The notes under the pieces are model-generated. The model ran no database searches, was not told where the DNA came from, and worked only from the letters and a program-made list of their open reading frames with translations. Below are positions 1-11,280 of a DNA stretch of 64,000 nucleotides, one piece after another. Position 1 is the stretch's first letter. The number at the start of each line of letters is the position of its first letter. Location: contig VTPC01000872.1 in NCBI GenBank assembly GCA_011009095.1, positions 38,770 to 102,769 of the forward strand. The letters are read 5' to 3'. The stretch comes from Ignelater luminosus. Its lineage: Eukaryota; Arthropoda; Insecta; Coleoptera; Elateridae. The position numbers and the translations under genes were made by a program.

Positions 1-356
1 TGCTCTCCACTGTGAACACACATATGTGTGTGAAACCTGCTTTTTCGTGAAAATTTACGTTCATATATGTTACATTGAAACGACTTTTCGCCACTGTGAA
101 TACGAACATGATATTCCAAAGTGCTATTCTGTGCGAATTTGCGTTCACATACGTCACATTGAAACGGCTTATCGCTGCTGTGAATACGACCATGAACTTG
201 CAAAGTGCTTCTCTTTGCAAATTTCCGTTCACATATGTTACATTGGAACGGCTTATCGCCACTGTGAACACGAACATGAGTTTGCAAATAACTTTTCCGT
301 ATGAATCCGCGCTTACATATACTACATTGAAATGGTTTCTTGACGGTACCGATTAG
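1..356 (-). CDS. C2H2 zinc-finger locus A, truncated at window edge and leaderless (possible pseudogene)
   Basis: The minus strand encodes four consecutive C2H2 fingers of the FQCNICERKF type with SGDKP, SSDKP and SGEKS linkers, and the last finger runs off the window. In that last finger the second zinc-binding cysteine is tyrosine (CNIY), so it probably does not fold. The first finger follows directly on sequence (about 345-400) matching the upstream non-coding region of paralogs B, C, D and J. The leader that those genes carry before finger 1 is missing. No in-frame ATG is visible before finger 1 and a TAG lies upstream. A deletion that fused the promoter-side flank to finger 1 explains this best. 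An upstream exon spliced in at a TTTTGCAG acceptor near 395 is the alternative. If expressed it would be a small nuclear DNA-binding protein. Confidence 0.6.
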
Positions 357-1415
357 TTTCAAATAAGAAATTCCACTTACACTGCAAAACTATCAAATTC
401 ACTGGGTTAAGTTTTATTATTTATTTATTATACAAGTGGACTGTCAGAACAGTTTGACTGACAGCTAAATAAATTGACAAATTAATTTATAACAAATAAA
501 ACCAAAAATAAGCTTACTAAATTCCAGCAGCTGATATAAATCACTTTGTAGCTAATTTTGCACGAGTTGGTTTTTAAAATGCTTAAAATTCCTAATTTCT
601 AACAGAAATCTTGATAATTTTAATTTTTAAGAACATTTTATTTTCTTCTCTGTAAAATTGTGTATGGCAAGTCTTGAGAGGTGATACTGATAGCAGAGCT
701 TATTATGCAGTTTTGCGAATTAGATTTATTAATAAAACGCAAATTGTAATATAAACGTTGTTGTGTTAATTTTATTTCATACATACAGCACAGATCATAA
801 CAACACAGCAATATCTGATTGCAGCTTTTGAGCGCAACATTTAAATTTAATTACAATTTTTTTAATACTATTTAAAAACGAAAGCAAAAACTGCTTTTAT
901 AAAAATAGAAAAGTAGCCCTAATTGAATGTAAAATACACGACTTATAATTAAAATCCATATATCTGACACGTGAAACAAACCTATTGTGCAATAATGACA
1001 ATACCGTATAACAGGCTGCCAGACTGTATCAGGAGCTTGCTGCATAATCAAATCAAAACCAAAGTAAAACAACTTTGAGAAATTCTACTACCATGTCACA
1101 GAATTGATGCAAAATAGTAATTACCTTTACAATTTATGTAAATGTTATGTTTTAAAAATTTTATTCACTGTTGTAACCCAATAATTGTAAAAAAGATTAT
1201 CACTATTAATGCATAAAGGGGTACACGTTTCAGTTAAACATTCACATTCTCACAACCTTAAATGCATTTAAATGACAAAATTAAAAAACAAACACGCGGG
1301 ATTAAAATTTTGCACAAATGTTGATTACCACTCCTAGCCATTTCGAACACAGATATGCTTTAGCATATAACGCTTCTAGATGCAAGTCTCGGTCATATAT
1401 GTTACAATTATACAG
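357..1415. other. Intergenic, AT-rich
   Basis: No gene is recognised. The part next to locus A resembles the upstream flank of other family I genes. The part at about 1240-1415 is the 3' flank of gene B and resembles the 3' flank of gene J (53250-53450), which shows that flanks were duplicated with the genes. Confidence 0.5.
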
Positions 1416-3053
1416 TTACTTCTCTCCACTATGAACACGAAAGTGCCTTTGTAAACTGCTTTTCCGTGAAAATTTACGCTCACATATGTTACACTGGAAC
1501 GGTTTATCGCCACTGTGAATACGAGCATGAGCTTCCAAATTGCCCTTCAGTGCAAAGCTGCGTTCGCATATGTTACAATGAAACGGCTTATCGCCACTAT
1601 AAATACAAGCATGATCCAGCATTGCGTTTTCCTGCGCGAATCTACGTTCACATACGTTACATTGAAACGGCTTATCGCCGCTGTGAATACGAACATGAAC
1701 TTGCAGAGTACTTCTCTTTGCAAATCTGCGTTCACATATGCTACATTGAAACGGTTTATCGCCGCTGTGAATGCGAACATGATCTTTCAAAGTGCTTCTC
1801 AGTGCGAATTTGCGATCACATATGCTACATTGAAACGGCTTATCGCCACTGTGGATACGAACGTGATCCTGCAATGCGTTTTTGTACGTAAATCTGCGTT
1901 CACATATGTTACATTCAAACGGCTTATCGCCACTATGGATACGAACATGATAGTGTAGATGGTTTTTCTGTACGAATCTACGTTCACATATGTTACATTG
2001 AAACGGTTTATCGCCACTGTGGACACGAACATGAATTTGCAAGTGGCTTTTCCTTGCGAATTTCCGGTCACATATCATACACTGGAACGGCTTATTGCCA
2101 GTGTGGATACGAAGATGATTCTGCAATACGTTTTTGTATGCAAATTTGCTATCACATATGTTACACTGAAACGGCTTATCGCCACTGTGAATACGAACAT
2201 GAGCCTGTAGTGCGTTCTTGTGTGCAAACTTGCATTCGCATATTTTACACTGAAACGGTTCCTCGCCACTGTGACCACGAACATGAGCTTGGAAACCGCT
2301 TTTGCTTAGGTATTGGCGTTCACATATGTTACATTGAAACGGCTTATCGCCACTGTGAATACGAGTATGAACTTTCAAATTGCTTTTATGTGCGAATCTG
2401 CGTTCACATATGTTACATTGAAAGGGTTGATCGCCATTATGAACACGGACGTGCTTACGCAGGTTTCCTTTCTCTGTAAATTTACGCTCACATACATGAC
2501 ACTGAAATGGTGTCTCGCCACTGTGAATACGGACATGACCTTGCAAACTGATTCTTTGTGAAAATTTGCGTTCACATATGTTACACTGAAACGGTTTATC
2601 GTGACTGTGAATACGAACATGATACTCCAAGTTGTGTTTCTGCGTGAATTTGCGTTCAGGTATGTTACATTGAATTGATTTATCGCAATTATGCCTTCGC
2701 AGGTTCCTTTTGTCTGTAAATTTACGCTCACATACATTACACTGGAATGGTGTCTCGCCACTGTGAATACGAACATGAATTTTCAAATTCCGTTTGTTTG
2801 CCAATTTGCGTCCACATACGTTACACTGAAACGGCTTTTCGCCACTGTGAACCCGAACATGAATTTTCAAGTTCCGTTTGTTTGCAAATTTGCGGTCGCA
2901 TATGTTACATTGGAATGGTTTCTCAATGGTACGAATCCGCGTATGTTCTTCCGAATTGTTTCTACATGTAGATTGCGGGCTATTTATGTTGCAATCGAAC
3001 GAGCTGTGTTCTTCTGATTTCACTTCTGCATCTGTTTCTTCTTGCATTATCAT
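1416..3053 (-). CDS. Poly-C2H2 zinc-finger protein B (family I, 18 finger repeats)
   Basis: A 545-residue predicted nuclear DNA-binding protein made almost wholly of 28-residue finger repeats. A leader of about 45 residues contains a displaced-cysteine pseudo-finger (CNINSPQSTC). Eighteen repeats follow, most of them FQCNICERKF-x5-L-x2-H-x3-H with SGDKP or SGETP linkers. Three are damaged: repeat 3 has lost its end (RRHNCDKS), repeat 4 has CNIP in place of CxxC, and repeat 16 has its last histidine changed to tyrosine (HACIY). The codon aligned with the start of paralogs C and D is ACG here. The frame stays open upstream, so ATG 3053 is the first usable start. The gene ends in the family's usual SGEK stop. 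No effector domain is seen and the DNA target is unknown. It is probably functional, though repeat decay is notable. Confidence 0.85.
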   Translation of the reverse strand: MIMQEETDAEVKSEEHSSFDCNINSPQSTCRNNSEEHTRIRTIEKPFQCNICDRKFANKRNLKIHVRVHSGEKPFQCNVCGRKLANKRNLKIHVRIHSGETPFQCNVCERKFTDKRNLRRHNCDKSIQCNIPERKFTQKHNLEYHVRIHSHDKPFQCNICERKFSQRISLQGHVRIHSGETPFQCHVCERKFTEKGNLRKHVRVHNGDQPFQCNICERRFAHKSNLKVHTRIHSGDKPFQCNICERQYLSKSGFQAHVRGHSGEEPFQCKICECKFAHKNALQAHVRIHSGDKPFQCNICDSKFAYKNVLQNHLRIHTGNKPFQCMICDRKFARKSHLQIHVRVHSGDKPFQCNICERRFVQKNHLHYHVRIHSGDKPFECNICERRFTYKNALQDHVRIHSGDKPFQCSICDRKFALRSTLKDHVRIHSGDKPFQCSICERRFAKRSTLQVHVRIHSGDKPFQCNVCERRFAQENAMLDHACIYSGDKPFHCNICERSFALKGNLEAHARIHSGDKPFQCNICERKFSRKSSLQRHFRVHSGEK

Positions 3054-3330
3054 TGGTAGTTTGGTAGGTACGAATATCTCTTGGAACGTCTTTTATTCAT
3101 AGGAGATACAAAATTAAGTAGAGGTAGACCACGAATGGTAGGTATAACACATAACCTAAATGTTTCTGTATGGGAGAGGTAAATATTTTGTTTGTATTAA
3201 TCCTCACTGGTCTGAATTTGGTAATTTTTAGTATGGAGCCCACTCTGCTAGAACGCTTACATATAAAAATTCTCATTTCCACTACAAAAACATACGATGA
3301 GTAAATTTACTATTTACAAGGATAACTTGC
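3054..3330 (-). promoter_or_regulatory. Conserved upstream module of gene B
   Basis: This stretch aligns with the regions upstream of C (25630-25880), D (27400-27640) and J (54840-55100). It covers the 5' leader, a decayed first exon, and a block of the form CACTTAYACTACAAAAC. In B the exon 1 start region reads GGGCTCCATAC, so the ATG present in J is lost. Which sub-element is the promoter is inference; homology between paralogs is directly visible. Confidence 0.45.
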
Positions 3331-4758
3331 AAAATGGCGGGGGGGACAAAGAACAGCAGCGCTGTGGTTTGAGGAGTGGGAACGTAGCGGGAAATTTAAA
3401 TTCATATTTATATTTTATAACGTAGAACCATTTTTTTTAAATTATCAAATTAATCATTGAAAGAAACAAAATTTAAGCATGTTACTAAGGTATGATTCAG
3501 ATCATTCTTATTTTAGTAAAAATGTGTGAAATTTTAAATGCATTCCATTTAATTCTCACTCTCTGATGTCTCTGCATGTTTTGTCAAAAATTCGCAATGT
3601 ATGTTATACAAAGTTCTGTGAAATGTTAGTATATAACAATAGGTGATTCACAATAAGTTAGGGCATGAAGTTAATTGGCTAAAAACGGAATGCAAAATTG
3701 CATTGTAATATGCAGCGATCTGCGAGTCGGTTCCGTCGTCGAACTGGTCGCCAATCATCCGTCGGGTTCACCACTACTGCTGTTGCAAAAGCAATTACGT
3801 CGAAAGCGCCTACTCATACTATTAAAGTTTCTATATACATATAAGAATAGGAATTGAGTCTTTTCATATTTTTATGAATTTCTAGACTCATTAACTTATT
3901 AACTCTTATAACGCATAAAACTATCATACATTCTATCTTGACTTAAAGTTTTAGATTTCCAAATGCATAGAGAAGTTAACACTAATGGAGCTTTTATGCT
4001 ATTCTGGTGCATTTTTCTTAATTGCCAAACACGGATTAGACATCCAACACTTTTGAAATGATTTGCTTGGAGAATCTTGCGGCTTTTGACAATATGACGC
4101 CGTCAGAGAAGAAAGCACTTTTAAAAGCGCTGCCTGCATTTACGAAAATTGACGTTTGCTGCTGATCGTCCAGGATGTTTAGATGTCATTGCCACTACTT
4201 GCTGACTGCTCTTGGTCACAAGCAGAATTTGTTTTTATACTAAAGAAGCTGACTGAACAAAAAAACTTTACTTTTGTAATTCTTCTAAAATTATTGAACG
4301 GTTTCCTTTCCACCTATCTAGTCGTAGTTGCTGTTCTATTTCACTGGCTTATTGAACATAATCAAAAGCAAATAAAAGTAAATAAACCTTAAGAGTTATC
4401 AAAAATTACTAAGATACAAAAAATGTTTCTAAAGAAAATATCTTTTTGGAAAAAAAAATTGAAAGTCTCAGCCTATGCATTAAAAAGTTATCACCAAATT
4501 TGTACTGCGACATTTTTGTATAATACACTTACAATTTACCGATGAAGACCAAAACCATCTCGAAACGTGACTTACAGTCACAAAACATTCCATACCAAAA
4601 ATTATAAAAATCGATCAAGGCCTACTAATTTTATACGCAAAATTAATTTTTTTTAAAAAAACTTTGAAGCCTTGTATCAACTTATTAACGAGACAATTTT
4701 GGATATAGGTAAGTTGGGTTAAATCTTCTTATTTTTATCCTAGGAGACACCCCGTATA
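3331..4758. other. Intergenic, no recognised gene
   Basis: AT-rich sequence with only short open frames that show no known domain. A short plus-strand stretch near 4095-4160 looks mildly coding but cannot be assigned. Confidence 0.4.
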
Positions 4759-5668
4759 CAGTGTGTCCAAGATAAGGATGCACAGTATGGGGATCTTGGA
4801 AACGGTAAGAGATACAAGATCGGTTAATGGGATGAGAGTTAGCTACTTATAGGACCTTTTTGTTGACGTTTGCAAAATCTACATATCTTGGATAGTTTCA
4901 GAGATATTTAAATAAAAGTAGATTTCTCGATTTTCGTTATTATTTTTCCTTTCATTTATTTAAAGAGATATCGGAAAAGTAAAACCACTTTTTCATTGCC
5001 ACTTTTTGTTCTCTATTAAAATACGCTAACAAAATTCCTGTACAATGTTTCGGTTTCGAGTAATTATCATCAACCTCATTTTTTTAAATAGGCGGAAAAA
5101 CAATTGAAAATAATAATTGCTGTTCATCTTCAAAATTTTGATTCAGCACATAATTCTTGACATAACCCCAGAGGAAAGAAATCTAACGGTGTTAGATCAG
5201 GTGATCATGCAGGCCAGGGTACTGCAGAATGAATTAATTTATAGCATAAGAAACCAAAATAACCCTATCACGTTTACATCATTAGAATCGTGACAACAAG
5301 AGCTATCAAAAACGATTTTCAATTGTTTTTCCGCATATTTAAAAAAATGAGGTTGATGATGGTTACTCGTAATCGAAACGTTGTACAAAAATTTTGTTAG
5401 CGTATTTTAATAGAGAACAAAAAGTGGCAATGGAAAAGTGGTTTTAGTTTTCCGATATCTCTTCAAATAAAGAAAAGAAAAAATAATAACGAAAATCGAG
5501 AAATCCACTTTTTTTTAAATATCTCTGAGACTATCCAAGATATGTAGATTTTGCAAACGCCAACAAAAAGGTCCTATAAATAGCCAACTTTCATCCCATT
5601 TAACTGATCCCGTATCTGTTACCGTTTCCAAGTTCCTCATGCTGTGCATCCTTATCTTGGACACACTG
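4759..5668. mobile_element. Fold-back Tc1/mariner-type element, 910 bp, with long inverted ends
   Basis: The element begins CAGTGTGTCC and ends with the reverse complement GGACACACTG, flanked on both sides by TA, the target-site duplication of Tc1/mariner elements. The inverted arms are about 350 bp each (roughly 4759-5110 and 5310-5668) and highly similar throughout. The unpaired centre (about 5145-5225, minus strand) translates to a transposase scrap reading SPDLTPLDFF just after a stop. This is the conserved block around the last catalytic aspartate of IS630/Tc1/mariner transposases. No intact transposase remains. The element directly abuts the outer end of the E/F inverted duplication. 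Confidence 0.8.
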
Positions 5669-6836
5669 TATATACAAGCGAGTATTAGAATTTAAGTTCC
5701 CAGTAGGCTGTGAAATCTTTCCGTACGGCGTAGCTTAGACACAAGGCATGCCAACACATATCCTATAAACTGATGATTTTGCCTTGTTTCTAATGCAAAC
5801 TGTCAATTTGGTAGATAATTTTCCGGAATAAGCTAAGACATGATTTTTTCTTTCGTAGCCTCCTGGGGACTTAAATTTTAATGATCACATGGTACAAAAA
5901 GCTCATTACACTATTGCGATTTGTGTCTTAATAAAAGTTAAAATGAAAAGTGCATCTAAAAGATTTGACAGTGTGCCACAGTGCAATTCATACTGTATCA
6001 AATAAGTTTCATTGCATATTTTTATATCAAATCCAAAGTTACAGAAAATTTATTTTTATAAATGACGTTTACATGCACAATGCAGAAATGTCTTTACTTC
6101 CTTGTAGAAAATAAAAGACGGGCAACAAAAACTGTTTCTCCTTCAATAAGAGGTTTATCTTTTTTGTATTCAAATAAATAGTTTAATATTTATATTATTT
6201 AACGAGTTAATAATACCCATTATGTGCGAGTCGAATACGACGTTTTATCTACGATTCTAACACTTCCGAGGAAGATCTGCTGGAGGTGGACTCTCCCGAG
6301 GGAGGCGATGTTCAAATTCTTGAATATGTAGAAGTCAATGAAAATAAACAATCTTCACAAAGAGAGGTTTAGGCTTGGAATACAAAGATCCTCTGAAGAC
6401 GATGTCCAAATTCTTTCAATTTTTTTTTCTAACAGTAAATAGTTTGAGATTATAACAATTTCTGTTTCTTTATATCAATAAATAGGCAACCAACAAAACA
6501 GAACCAGTGAACAAAATCCATAAAACACTAATGTTTTATGAGTATGATTACATCCCTATGGTTACGCGTACAACGACTATATTATTGAAGAGTCGTACAT
6601 AAACGTATTTTAATAGCCTCACTTCATATGCTACCACAATTATTAGTTGCGGACGTATTTGAACATCAGCTGATTGATGTTAACGCCATCTAGTAAATTT
6701 GTCGTTCGCGAATTAATCTATTTTACATTTTCTCCACAGGTTTTAATACATTTTTCTTTACTACGGTGCCAGGTCAGCTGATGCGTGAACACAGGGTAAA
6801 GTGGTTAACATACGTAATTCATTATTGTGGTTAGCA

Positions 6837-8469
6837 ATGGAGTCTGACATAAAAGCAGAAGATACTAAAGTTTGCATGATGCCACATTCATTTTTAACCG
6901 AACAAGAAGATATTTCTCTAATAACAGGTTGTAAACAATAGCGCCTGCACGTAATTTTTAAACAAACAAGTAATTCTGTTTTCTCCAAAGGTACCAAAGA
7001 AATTTCTGAAGATGCACATACAGAATTTATGGTAGAAAAGACCGTGACAGCTGAAAATCTTTTAAGAACGAGTCTCCTCGAATACAGTACACCTGATGAC
7101 GAAAGATGTACCCTATATGTTCAAAATCGGGAGAAACCCTTCGAATGTCGAGTTTGCGATTATAAATGTATGGACAAAAGCGTTTTACAAAGTCACATAC
7201 GCGCTCACAGTGACAACAAATCCTTCAGATGTGAACAATGCAGTTATAAATGTAGAAAAAGAAGTGATTTACAAAGGCATATTCGCATACACAGCGGCGA
7301 GAAACCTTTCGAATGTCAAATATGTGGTTATAAATGTACAGAGAAGGGCAGTTTACGAAGACACATGCGTGTTCACAGCGGCGAAAAGCCGTTCGAATGT
7401 GGAATATGTGGTTATAAATGTAGAGAGAAGGGCAGTTTACGAAAACACATGCGTATTCACGGCGACGAGAAGCCGTTTGAATGTGAAATGTGTGATTATA
7501 AATGTACAGACAAAAGTAATTTACGAAGACACGTGCGTGCTCACAGTGTCGAGAAGCCGTTTGAATGTGAAATATGTGGTTATAAATTTACACAGAAAGA
7601 CAGTTTACGAAGACATATGCNNNNNNNNNNNNNNNNNNNNNNNNNNNNNNNNNNNNNNNNNNNNNNNNNNNNNNNNNNNNNNNNNNNNNNNNNNNNNNNN
7701 NNNNNNNNNNNNNNNNNNNNNNNNNNNNNNNNNNNNNNNNNNNNNNNNNNNNNNNNNNNNNNNNNNNNNNNNNNNNNNNNNNNNNNNNNNNNNNNNNNNN
7801 NNNNNNNNNNNNNNNNNNNNNNNNNNNNNNNNNNNNNNNNNNNNNNNNNNNNNNNNNNNNNNNNNNNNNNNNNNNNNNNNNNNNNNNNNNNNNNNNNNNN
7901 NNNNNNNNNNNNNNNNNNNNNNNNNNNNNNNNNNNNNNNNNNNNNNNNNNNNNNNNNNNNNNNNNNNNNNNNNNNNNNNNNNNNNNNNNNNNNNNNNNNN
8001 NNNNNNNNNNNNNNNNNNNNNNNNNNNNNNNNNNNNNNNNNNNNNNNNNNNNNNNNNNNNNNNNNNNNNNNNNNNNNNNNNNNNNNNNNNNNNNNNNNNN
8101 NNNNNNNNNNNNNNNNNNNNNNNNNNNNNNNNNNNNNNNNNNNNNNNNNNNNNNNNNNNNNNNNNNNNNNNNNNNNNNNNNNNNNNNNNNNNNNNNNNNN
8201 NNNNNNNNNNNNNNNNNNNNNNNNNNNNNNNNNNNNNNNNNNNNNNNNNNNNNNNNNNNNNNNNNNNNNNNNNNNNNNNNNNNNNNNNNNNNNNNNNNNN
8301 NNNNNNNNNNNNNNNNNNNNNNNNNNNTTTACGAGCACATATTCGTGCACACACTGGCGAGAAACCTTTCGAATGTGGAATATGTGGTTATAAATCTACA
8401 CAGAAAGGCAGTTTACGAGCACATATTCGAGCACACACTGTCGAGAAACTTTTCAAATGTGAAAAGTAA
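6837..8469 (+). CDS. C2H2 zinc-finger protein E (family II), two exons, interrupted by an assembly gap
   Basis: Exon 1 (6837-6927) opens with [11 protein letters not shown] and ends ACAG before GTTGTA. A 63-bp intron (6928-6990, ending CCAAAG) is in phase 1, and exon 2 starts GTACCAAAG. Joining them continues the frame into the zinc-finger exon. The inverted paralog F has the same exon 1 length and intron length, which strongly supports the model. Six fingers of type FECxICGYKC precede the 707-N gap, in which the number of fingers is unknown. Two more appear after it. The frame across the gap is not meaningful because the gap size is arbitrary. The last finger is cut: compared with F, about 26 bp are missing just after LFKC, giving an early stop at 8469. 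The lost SELGNPQ ending is still readable in the next frame to 8517. A possible poly(A) signal lies at 8606. Predicted nuclear DNA-binding protein. Confidence 0.8.
6928..6990 (+). other. 63-bp phase-1 intron of gene E
   Basis: The donor is CAG followed by GTTGTA and the acceptor is TTTTCTCCAAAG. The intron in paralog F (15617-15679) is also exactly 63 bp and nearly identical. Confidence 0.75.
7621..8327. other. Assembly gap, 707 N
   Basis: Unsequenced run inside the finger array of gene E. The finger repeats on both sides probably caused the assembly to break. Confidence 0.98.
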
Positions 8470-8819
8470 TTTACGAACACACATGCGTGTTCACAGTGAG
8501 TTAGGAAATCCGCAATAAAGAAATCAATTTTTGTGTTCCTAGCATGATACGGGAAGATTAGTTCCCTTTGTTATTGAATTTTCTATAATACTGTAGCTGT
8601 ATAACAATAAATTAATTATATTTTAATTAATAGTAACTGTAGTGTAAAATAAATTGCCATTGTCGATCAATTAATATCTTCCACAAGAAGGTTTTCTTGA
8701 TGGGGCCTTTGCGCGTAGCTGTATATAGAGAGAAGTTACCAGGGATCCCGCTAACACCTGAACGTATGATAACCATTATAACCAGTTGGGGAACCTGGAT
8801 TTCGGGATGCGTTTTTTAT

Positions 8820-9230
8820 TCTACCAATTTTTCCTTGACATCAACTGTATGACTTCTGTCATCTAATATATTTTTACATATAGAAAATGATCTTTCCACC
8901 TACCTCTACTGATGTAAGAGGGGCATAAGTATAGCAACTAAGTCGAAAAGGGTCCATATCTGAAGGAATGTTTCCAATATCAAAATTTTTCATTTGTGTT
9001 AATCCGGAATTGTTTTCAAATTCATCTTCAGATTTTTGTCGGAGAACTTTCCTTTCATTCCCAGGGACAGTTTTTAGTTTTTAGTCAATAAATGAAAGTT
9101 TTCCCAGTTGGTCTTTTGAAGTCATTCCTCTTGTGTCAAGTGTTCCCATGACATCAGGAAGGAACTCTGTATTGCTTTTGATTAAAGCTAACTCCTTCAC
9201 AATTGGTGTTTCGGATAATAAGGTTGTAAC
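8820..9230 (-). pseudogene. hAT-like transposase C-terminal relic
   Basis: Read on the minus strand this stretch gives YAPLTSVEV, then after a one-base shift ERSFS and KNILDDR, ending near KEKLVE and a stop. That order is the C-terminal dimerisation region of hAT transposases. Frameshifts and stops make it dead. It lies directly downstream of gene E. Confidence 0.6.
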
Positions 9231-9938
9231 CAGGGACTAGAACCCTTTTGAAATAAAGGTTCCGGTTCTATGTGGTTTAAAAATATAGGTTCCGGTTTTG
9301 GCTCCAGTTTTTTGGGTTCCATAAGGGTTCAAATAAAAAACCATGTTTAATTGCAAAACTTAAATTTTGAAACTCTTTTAGCATATATTAAAACCGATTA
9401 TTATACATTGGAGAACCAAGATTACATAATTCAAACCAAGGTTGCAACAGTCACTAATTTCAACGTTAGGTGCAATTTTTAAATAGGATAATCGTAGTCT
9501 CATTTATTATTTCACATACACAATTTATCATTCGTGTTTTTAGCAAATAACTGGTAATGTAATAGCCTCTGTAAATGAAATAACTTGCAGTAACTTCCAC
9601 GTTCCAATAAACATGAAGCAGTTGTTATCTTGCTATCTGTGTTTATTCTGCTGGTCAATTAAGTCGTGTGAGTGTAAGGTGTAACAACAGAATATCACAA
9701 GATGAATCAGTGCACTCGGAGCCAATGTAGGTAAAATAGTACATTATTAAGTAGTGACTACTACACTGCAAACACCAAATAGCAAATTTTATAAAGGAAT
9801 GAAACAAAGAAAGTCATGGAACCGAAAAGAACCGGTTCCTACTACAAATTGTAAAGGTTCCAGTTCCGGTTCTAAATTTGAGAGTGACCACAATAGAGGT
9901 TCCGATTCCGGTTCTTTTGGGTTCCGGTTCTAGTCCCT
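9231..9938. mobile_element. Non-autonomous hAT-like element, 708 bp, with 8-bp target-site duplication
   Basis: The ends are inverted (CAGGGACTAGAACC at the left, GGTTCTAGTCCCT at the right) and rich in the unit GGTTCCGGTTC. Identical 8-bp flanks GTTGTAAC lie at 9223-9230 and 9939-9946. A CAGGG end with an 8-bp duplication is the hAT pattern. No coding capacity is seen. Confidence 0.75.
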
Positions 9939-10062
9939 GTTGTAACTATAAAGTAACAATAAATTTAAGGATAATGATAAATACAATGACATGTCCCTTA
10001 CGTTGGACGTCAAAAGCATACCTTCAAGTTTTTGTCTGGAGAACAAGAAAATAATTGTCACT

Positions 10063-11245
10063 ACGAACGGCTAATTACAGCAGGGGCACTTTTTAACCCC
10101 CTTGAGTATATGCAACTGCATGTACACTTCAGCTTTCTGTCAAGTATAAACCTACCATCCCTACTACTAACATTATAGGTATAATGTAATATAATAATCA
10201 TCAGCGTATAGTGATAGCGTGCTATTATTGCACGTGATCGTGGGTTTGTTTTCGTTTTACGTGATTTTACGTTTGACTTTGATCATGTATACATAAACCA
10301 TGGTAAACCTCCAGTTTACGTTCCCAAATCTGGTTATAGTTTATTTTGTGGAAATAAAGATGTGTGTAAAGTATGTCTTATATTGTTGCTTTTATTATCA
10401 TTAATACAATTACATATGCTATAAAACTGCACGTGCTCTTGGTGAAATTTAGCCAAATCCAATTCTATTTAACCAAGAGAACATCTAAAGTAATAGAATA
10501 ATAAGTTAATTTAATTTGATTAATGAAAGCTAAAACTGCAGATTATTAGGGAGGTGTGTTATGAAGTTAAAAAATAATTTTTATTGATTTTATAATAATG
10601 AATGGTTTAACCATTATTGCTTAAACGAATCTAAATTTAGTTTTTGTATTTAGACGAATGGAATTGTAAAACTTGACTGCATTATATCTAAAACTTGTTT
10701 GAAATAAGGTAGTTAGGTGATAGGGAATTGTAAGAATGCGCCTATATCTGGTATTTAACGAATGAACTTGTCCTCTAGGCATTAATTCAGAATTAAGAGA
10801 TGTAAAAAAAGATTTAAATGTACTATTAAGAGAATATATGAATTATCCTAATTGATAGTTCCAACGATTTTCCATGTTTAGCCAAACAAGTTCATTAATT
10901 TTTATTGAAAGTATGATCCTAAGAATTTAAATTGCATATAAAGCAGGGTATAGATATCTATACGCTGTATAAACCAACAACACCAATTTTGTACGTTTTG
11001 AATACAATACTTGTCACTAGCATTAAGATGTAATAAACAATTTTTTTAATTTTTTATTTAATTAAGAAATAAGAATGGTTTTAATACGAGTAAATTACAC
11101 GGACATTACATTTTTAGAACTTAAAATATTTATAAGTAGGTAAATATCGCAGATAGTGTGGGCGATGCATTCTGCAACTATTGCTTGCTGGGTTGCATAT
11201 ACATAAGGGGGTTAAAAAGTGCCCCTGCTGTAAATAGCCGTTCGT
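10063..11245. mobile_element. TIR element copy 1, 1183 bp, with 8-bp target-site duplication
   Basis: Inverted ends of at least 40 bp begin ACGAACGGCTAATTACAGCA, and the right end is the complement with one mismatch. The exact 8-bp duplication TTGTCACT flanks it at 10055-10062 and 11246-11253. Copy 2 is at 27712-28916. No open frame of note, so it is non-autonomous and probably of hAT type. Confidence 0.8.
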
Positions 11246-11280
11246 TTGTCACTGGCCCTATAAGGTGCCAAAGATAAATA

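Larger units (their letters stand above)
5671..8840. repeat. Inverted duplication arm 1 (contains gene E)
   Basis: Starting near 5671 this segment matches the reverse complement of 14560-16875. The match covers the upstream flank (5690-6190 with 16380-16870), the gene itself, and the 3' flank to about 8840. Arm 1 carries an extra piece at about 6190-6590, which includes an acidic open stretch (6262-6372) that I do not recognise. Its promoter region is shorter than that of arm 2 because two pieces present in arm 2 are absent. Confidence 0.8.

Noticed and set aside
6262-6372. Acidic open stretch (YDSNTSEEDLLEVDSPEGGD) as a piggyBac-type N-terminus
   Set aside because: Acidic composition alone is weak and no downstream transposase was found.
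7580-8393. Open frames spanning the N run, including the stop at 8393
   Set aside because: The gap length is arbitrary and the frame through N is meaningless. The true post-gap finger frame ends at 8469.
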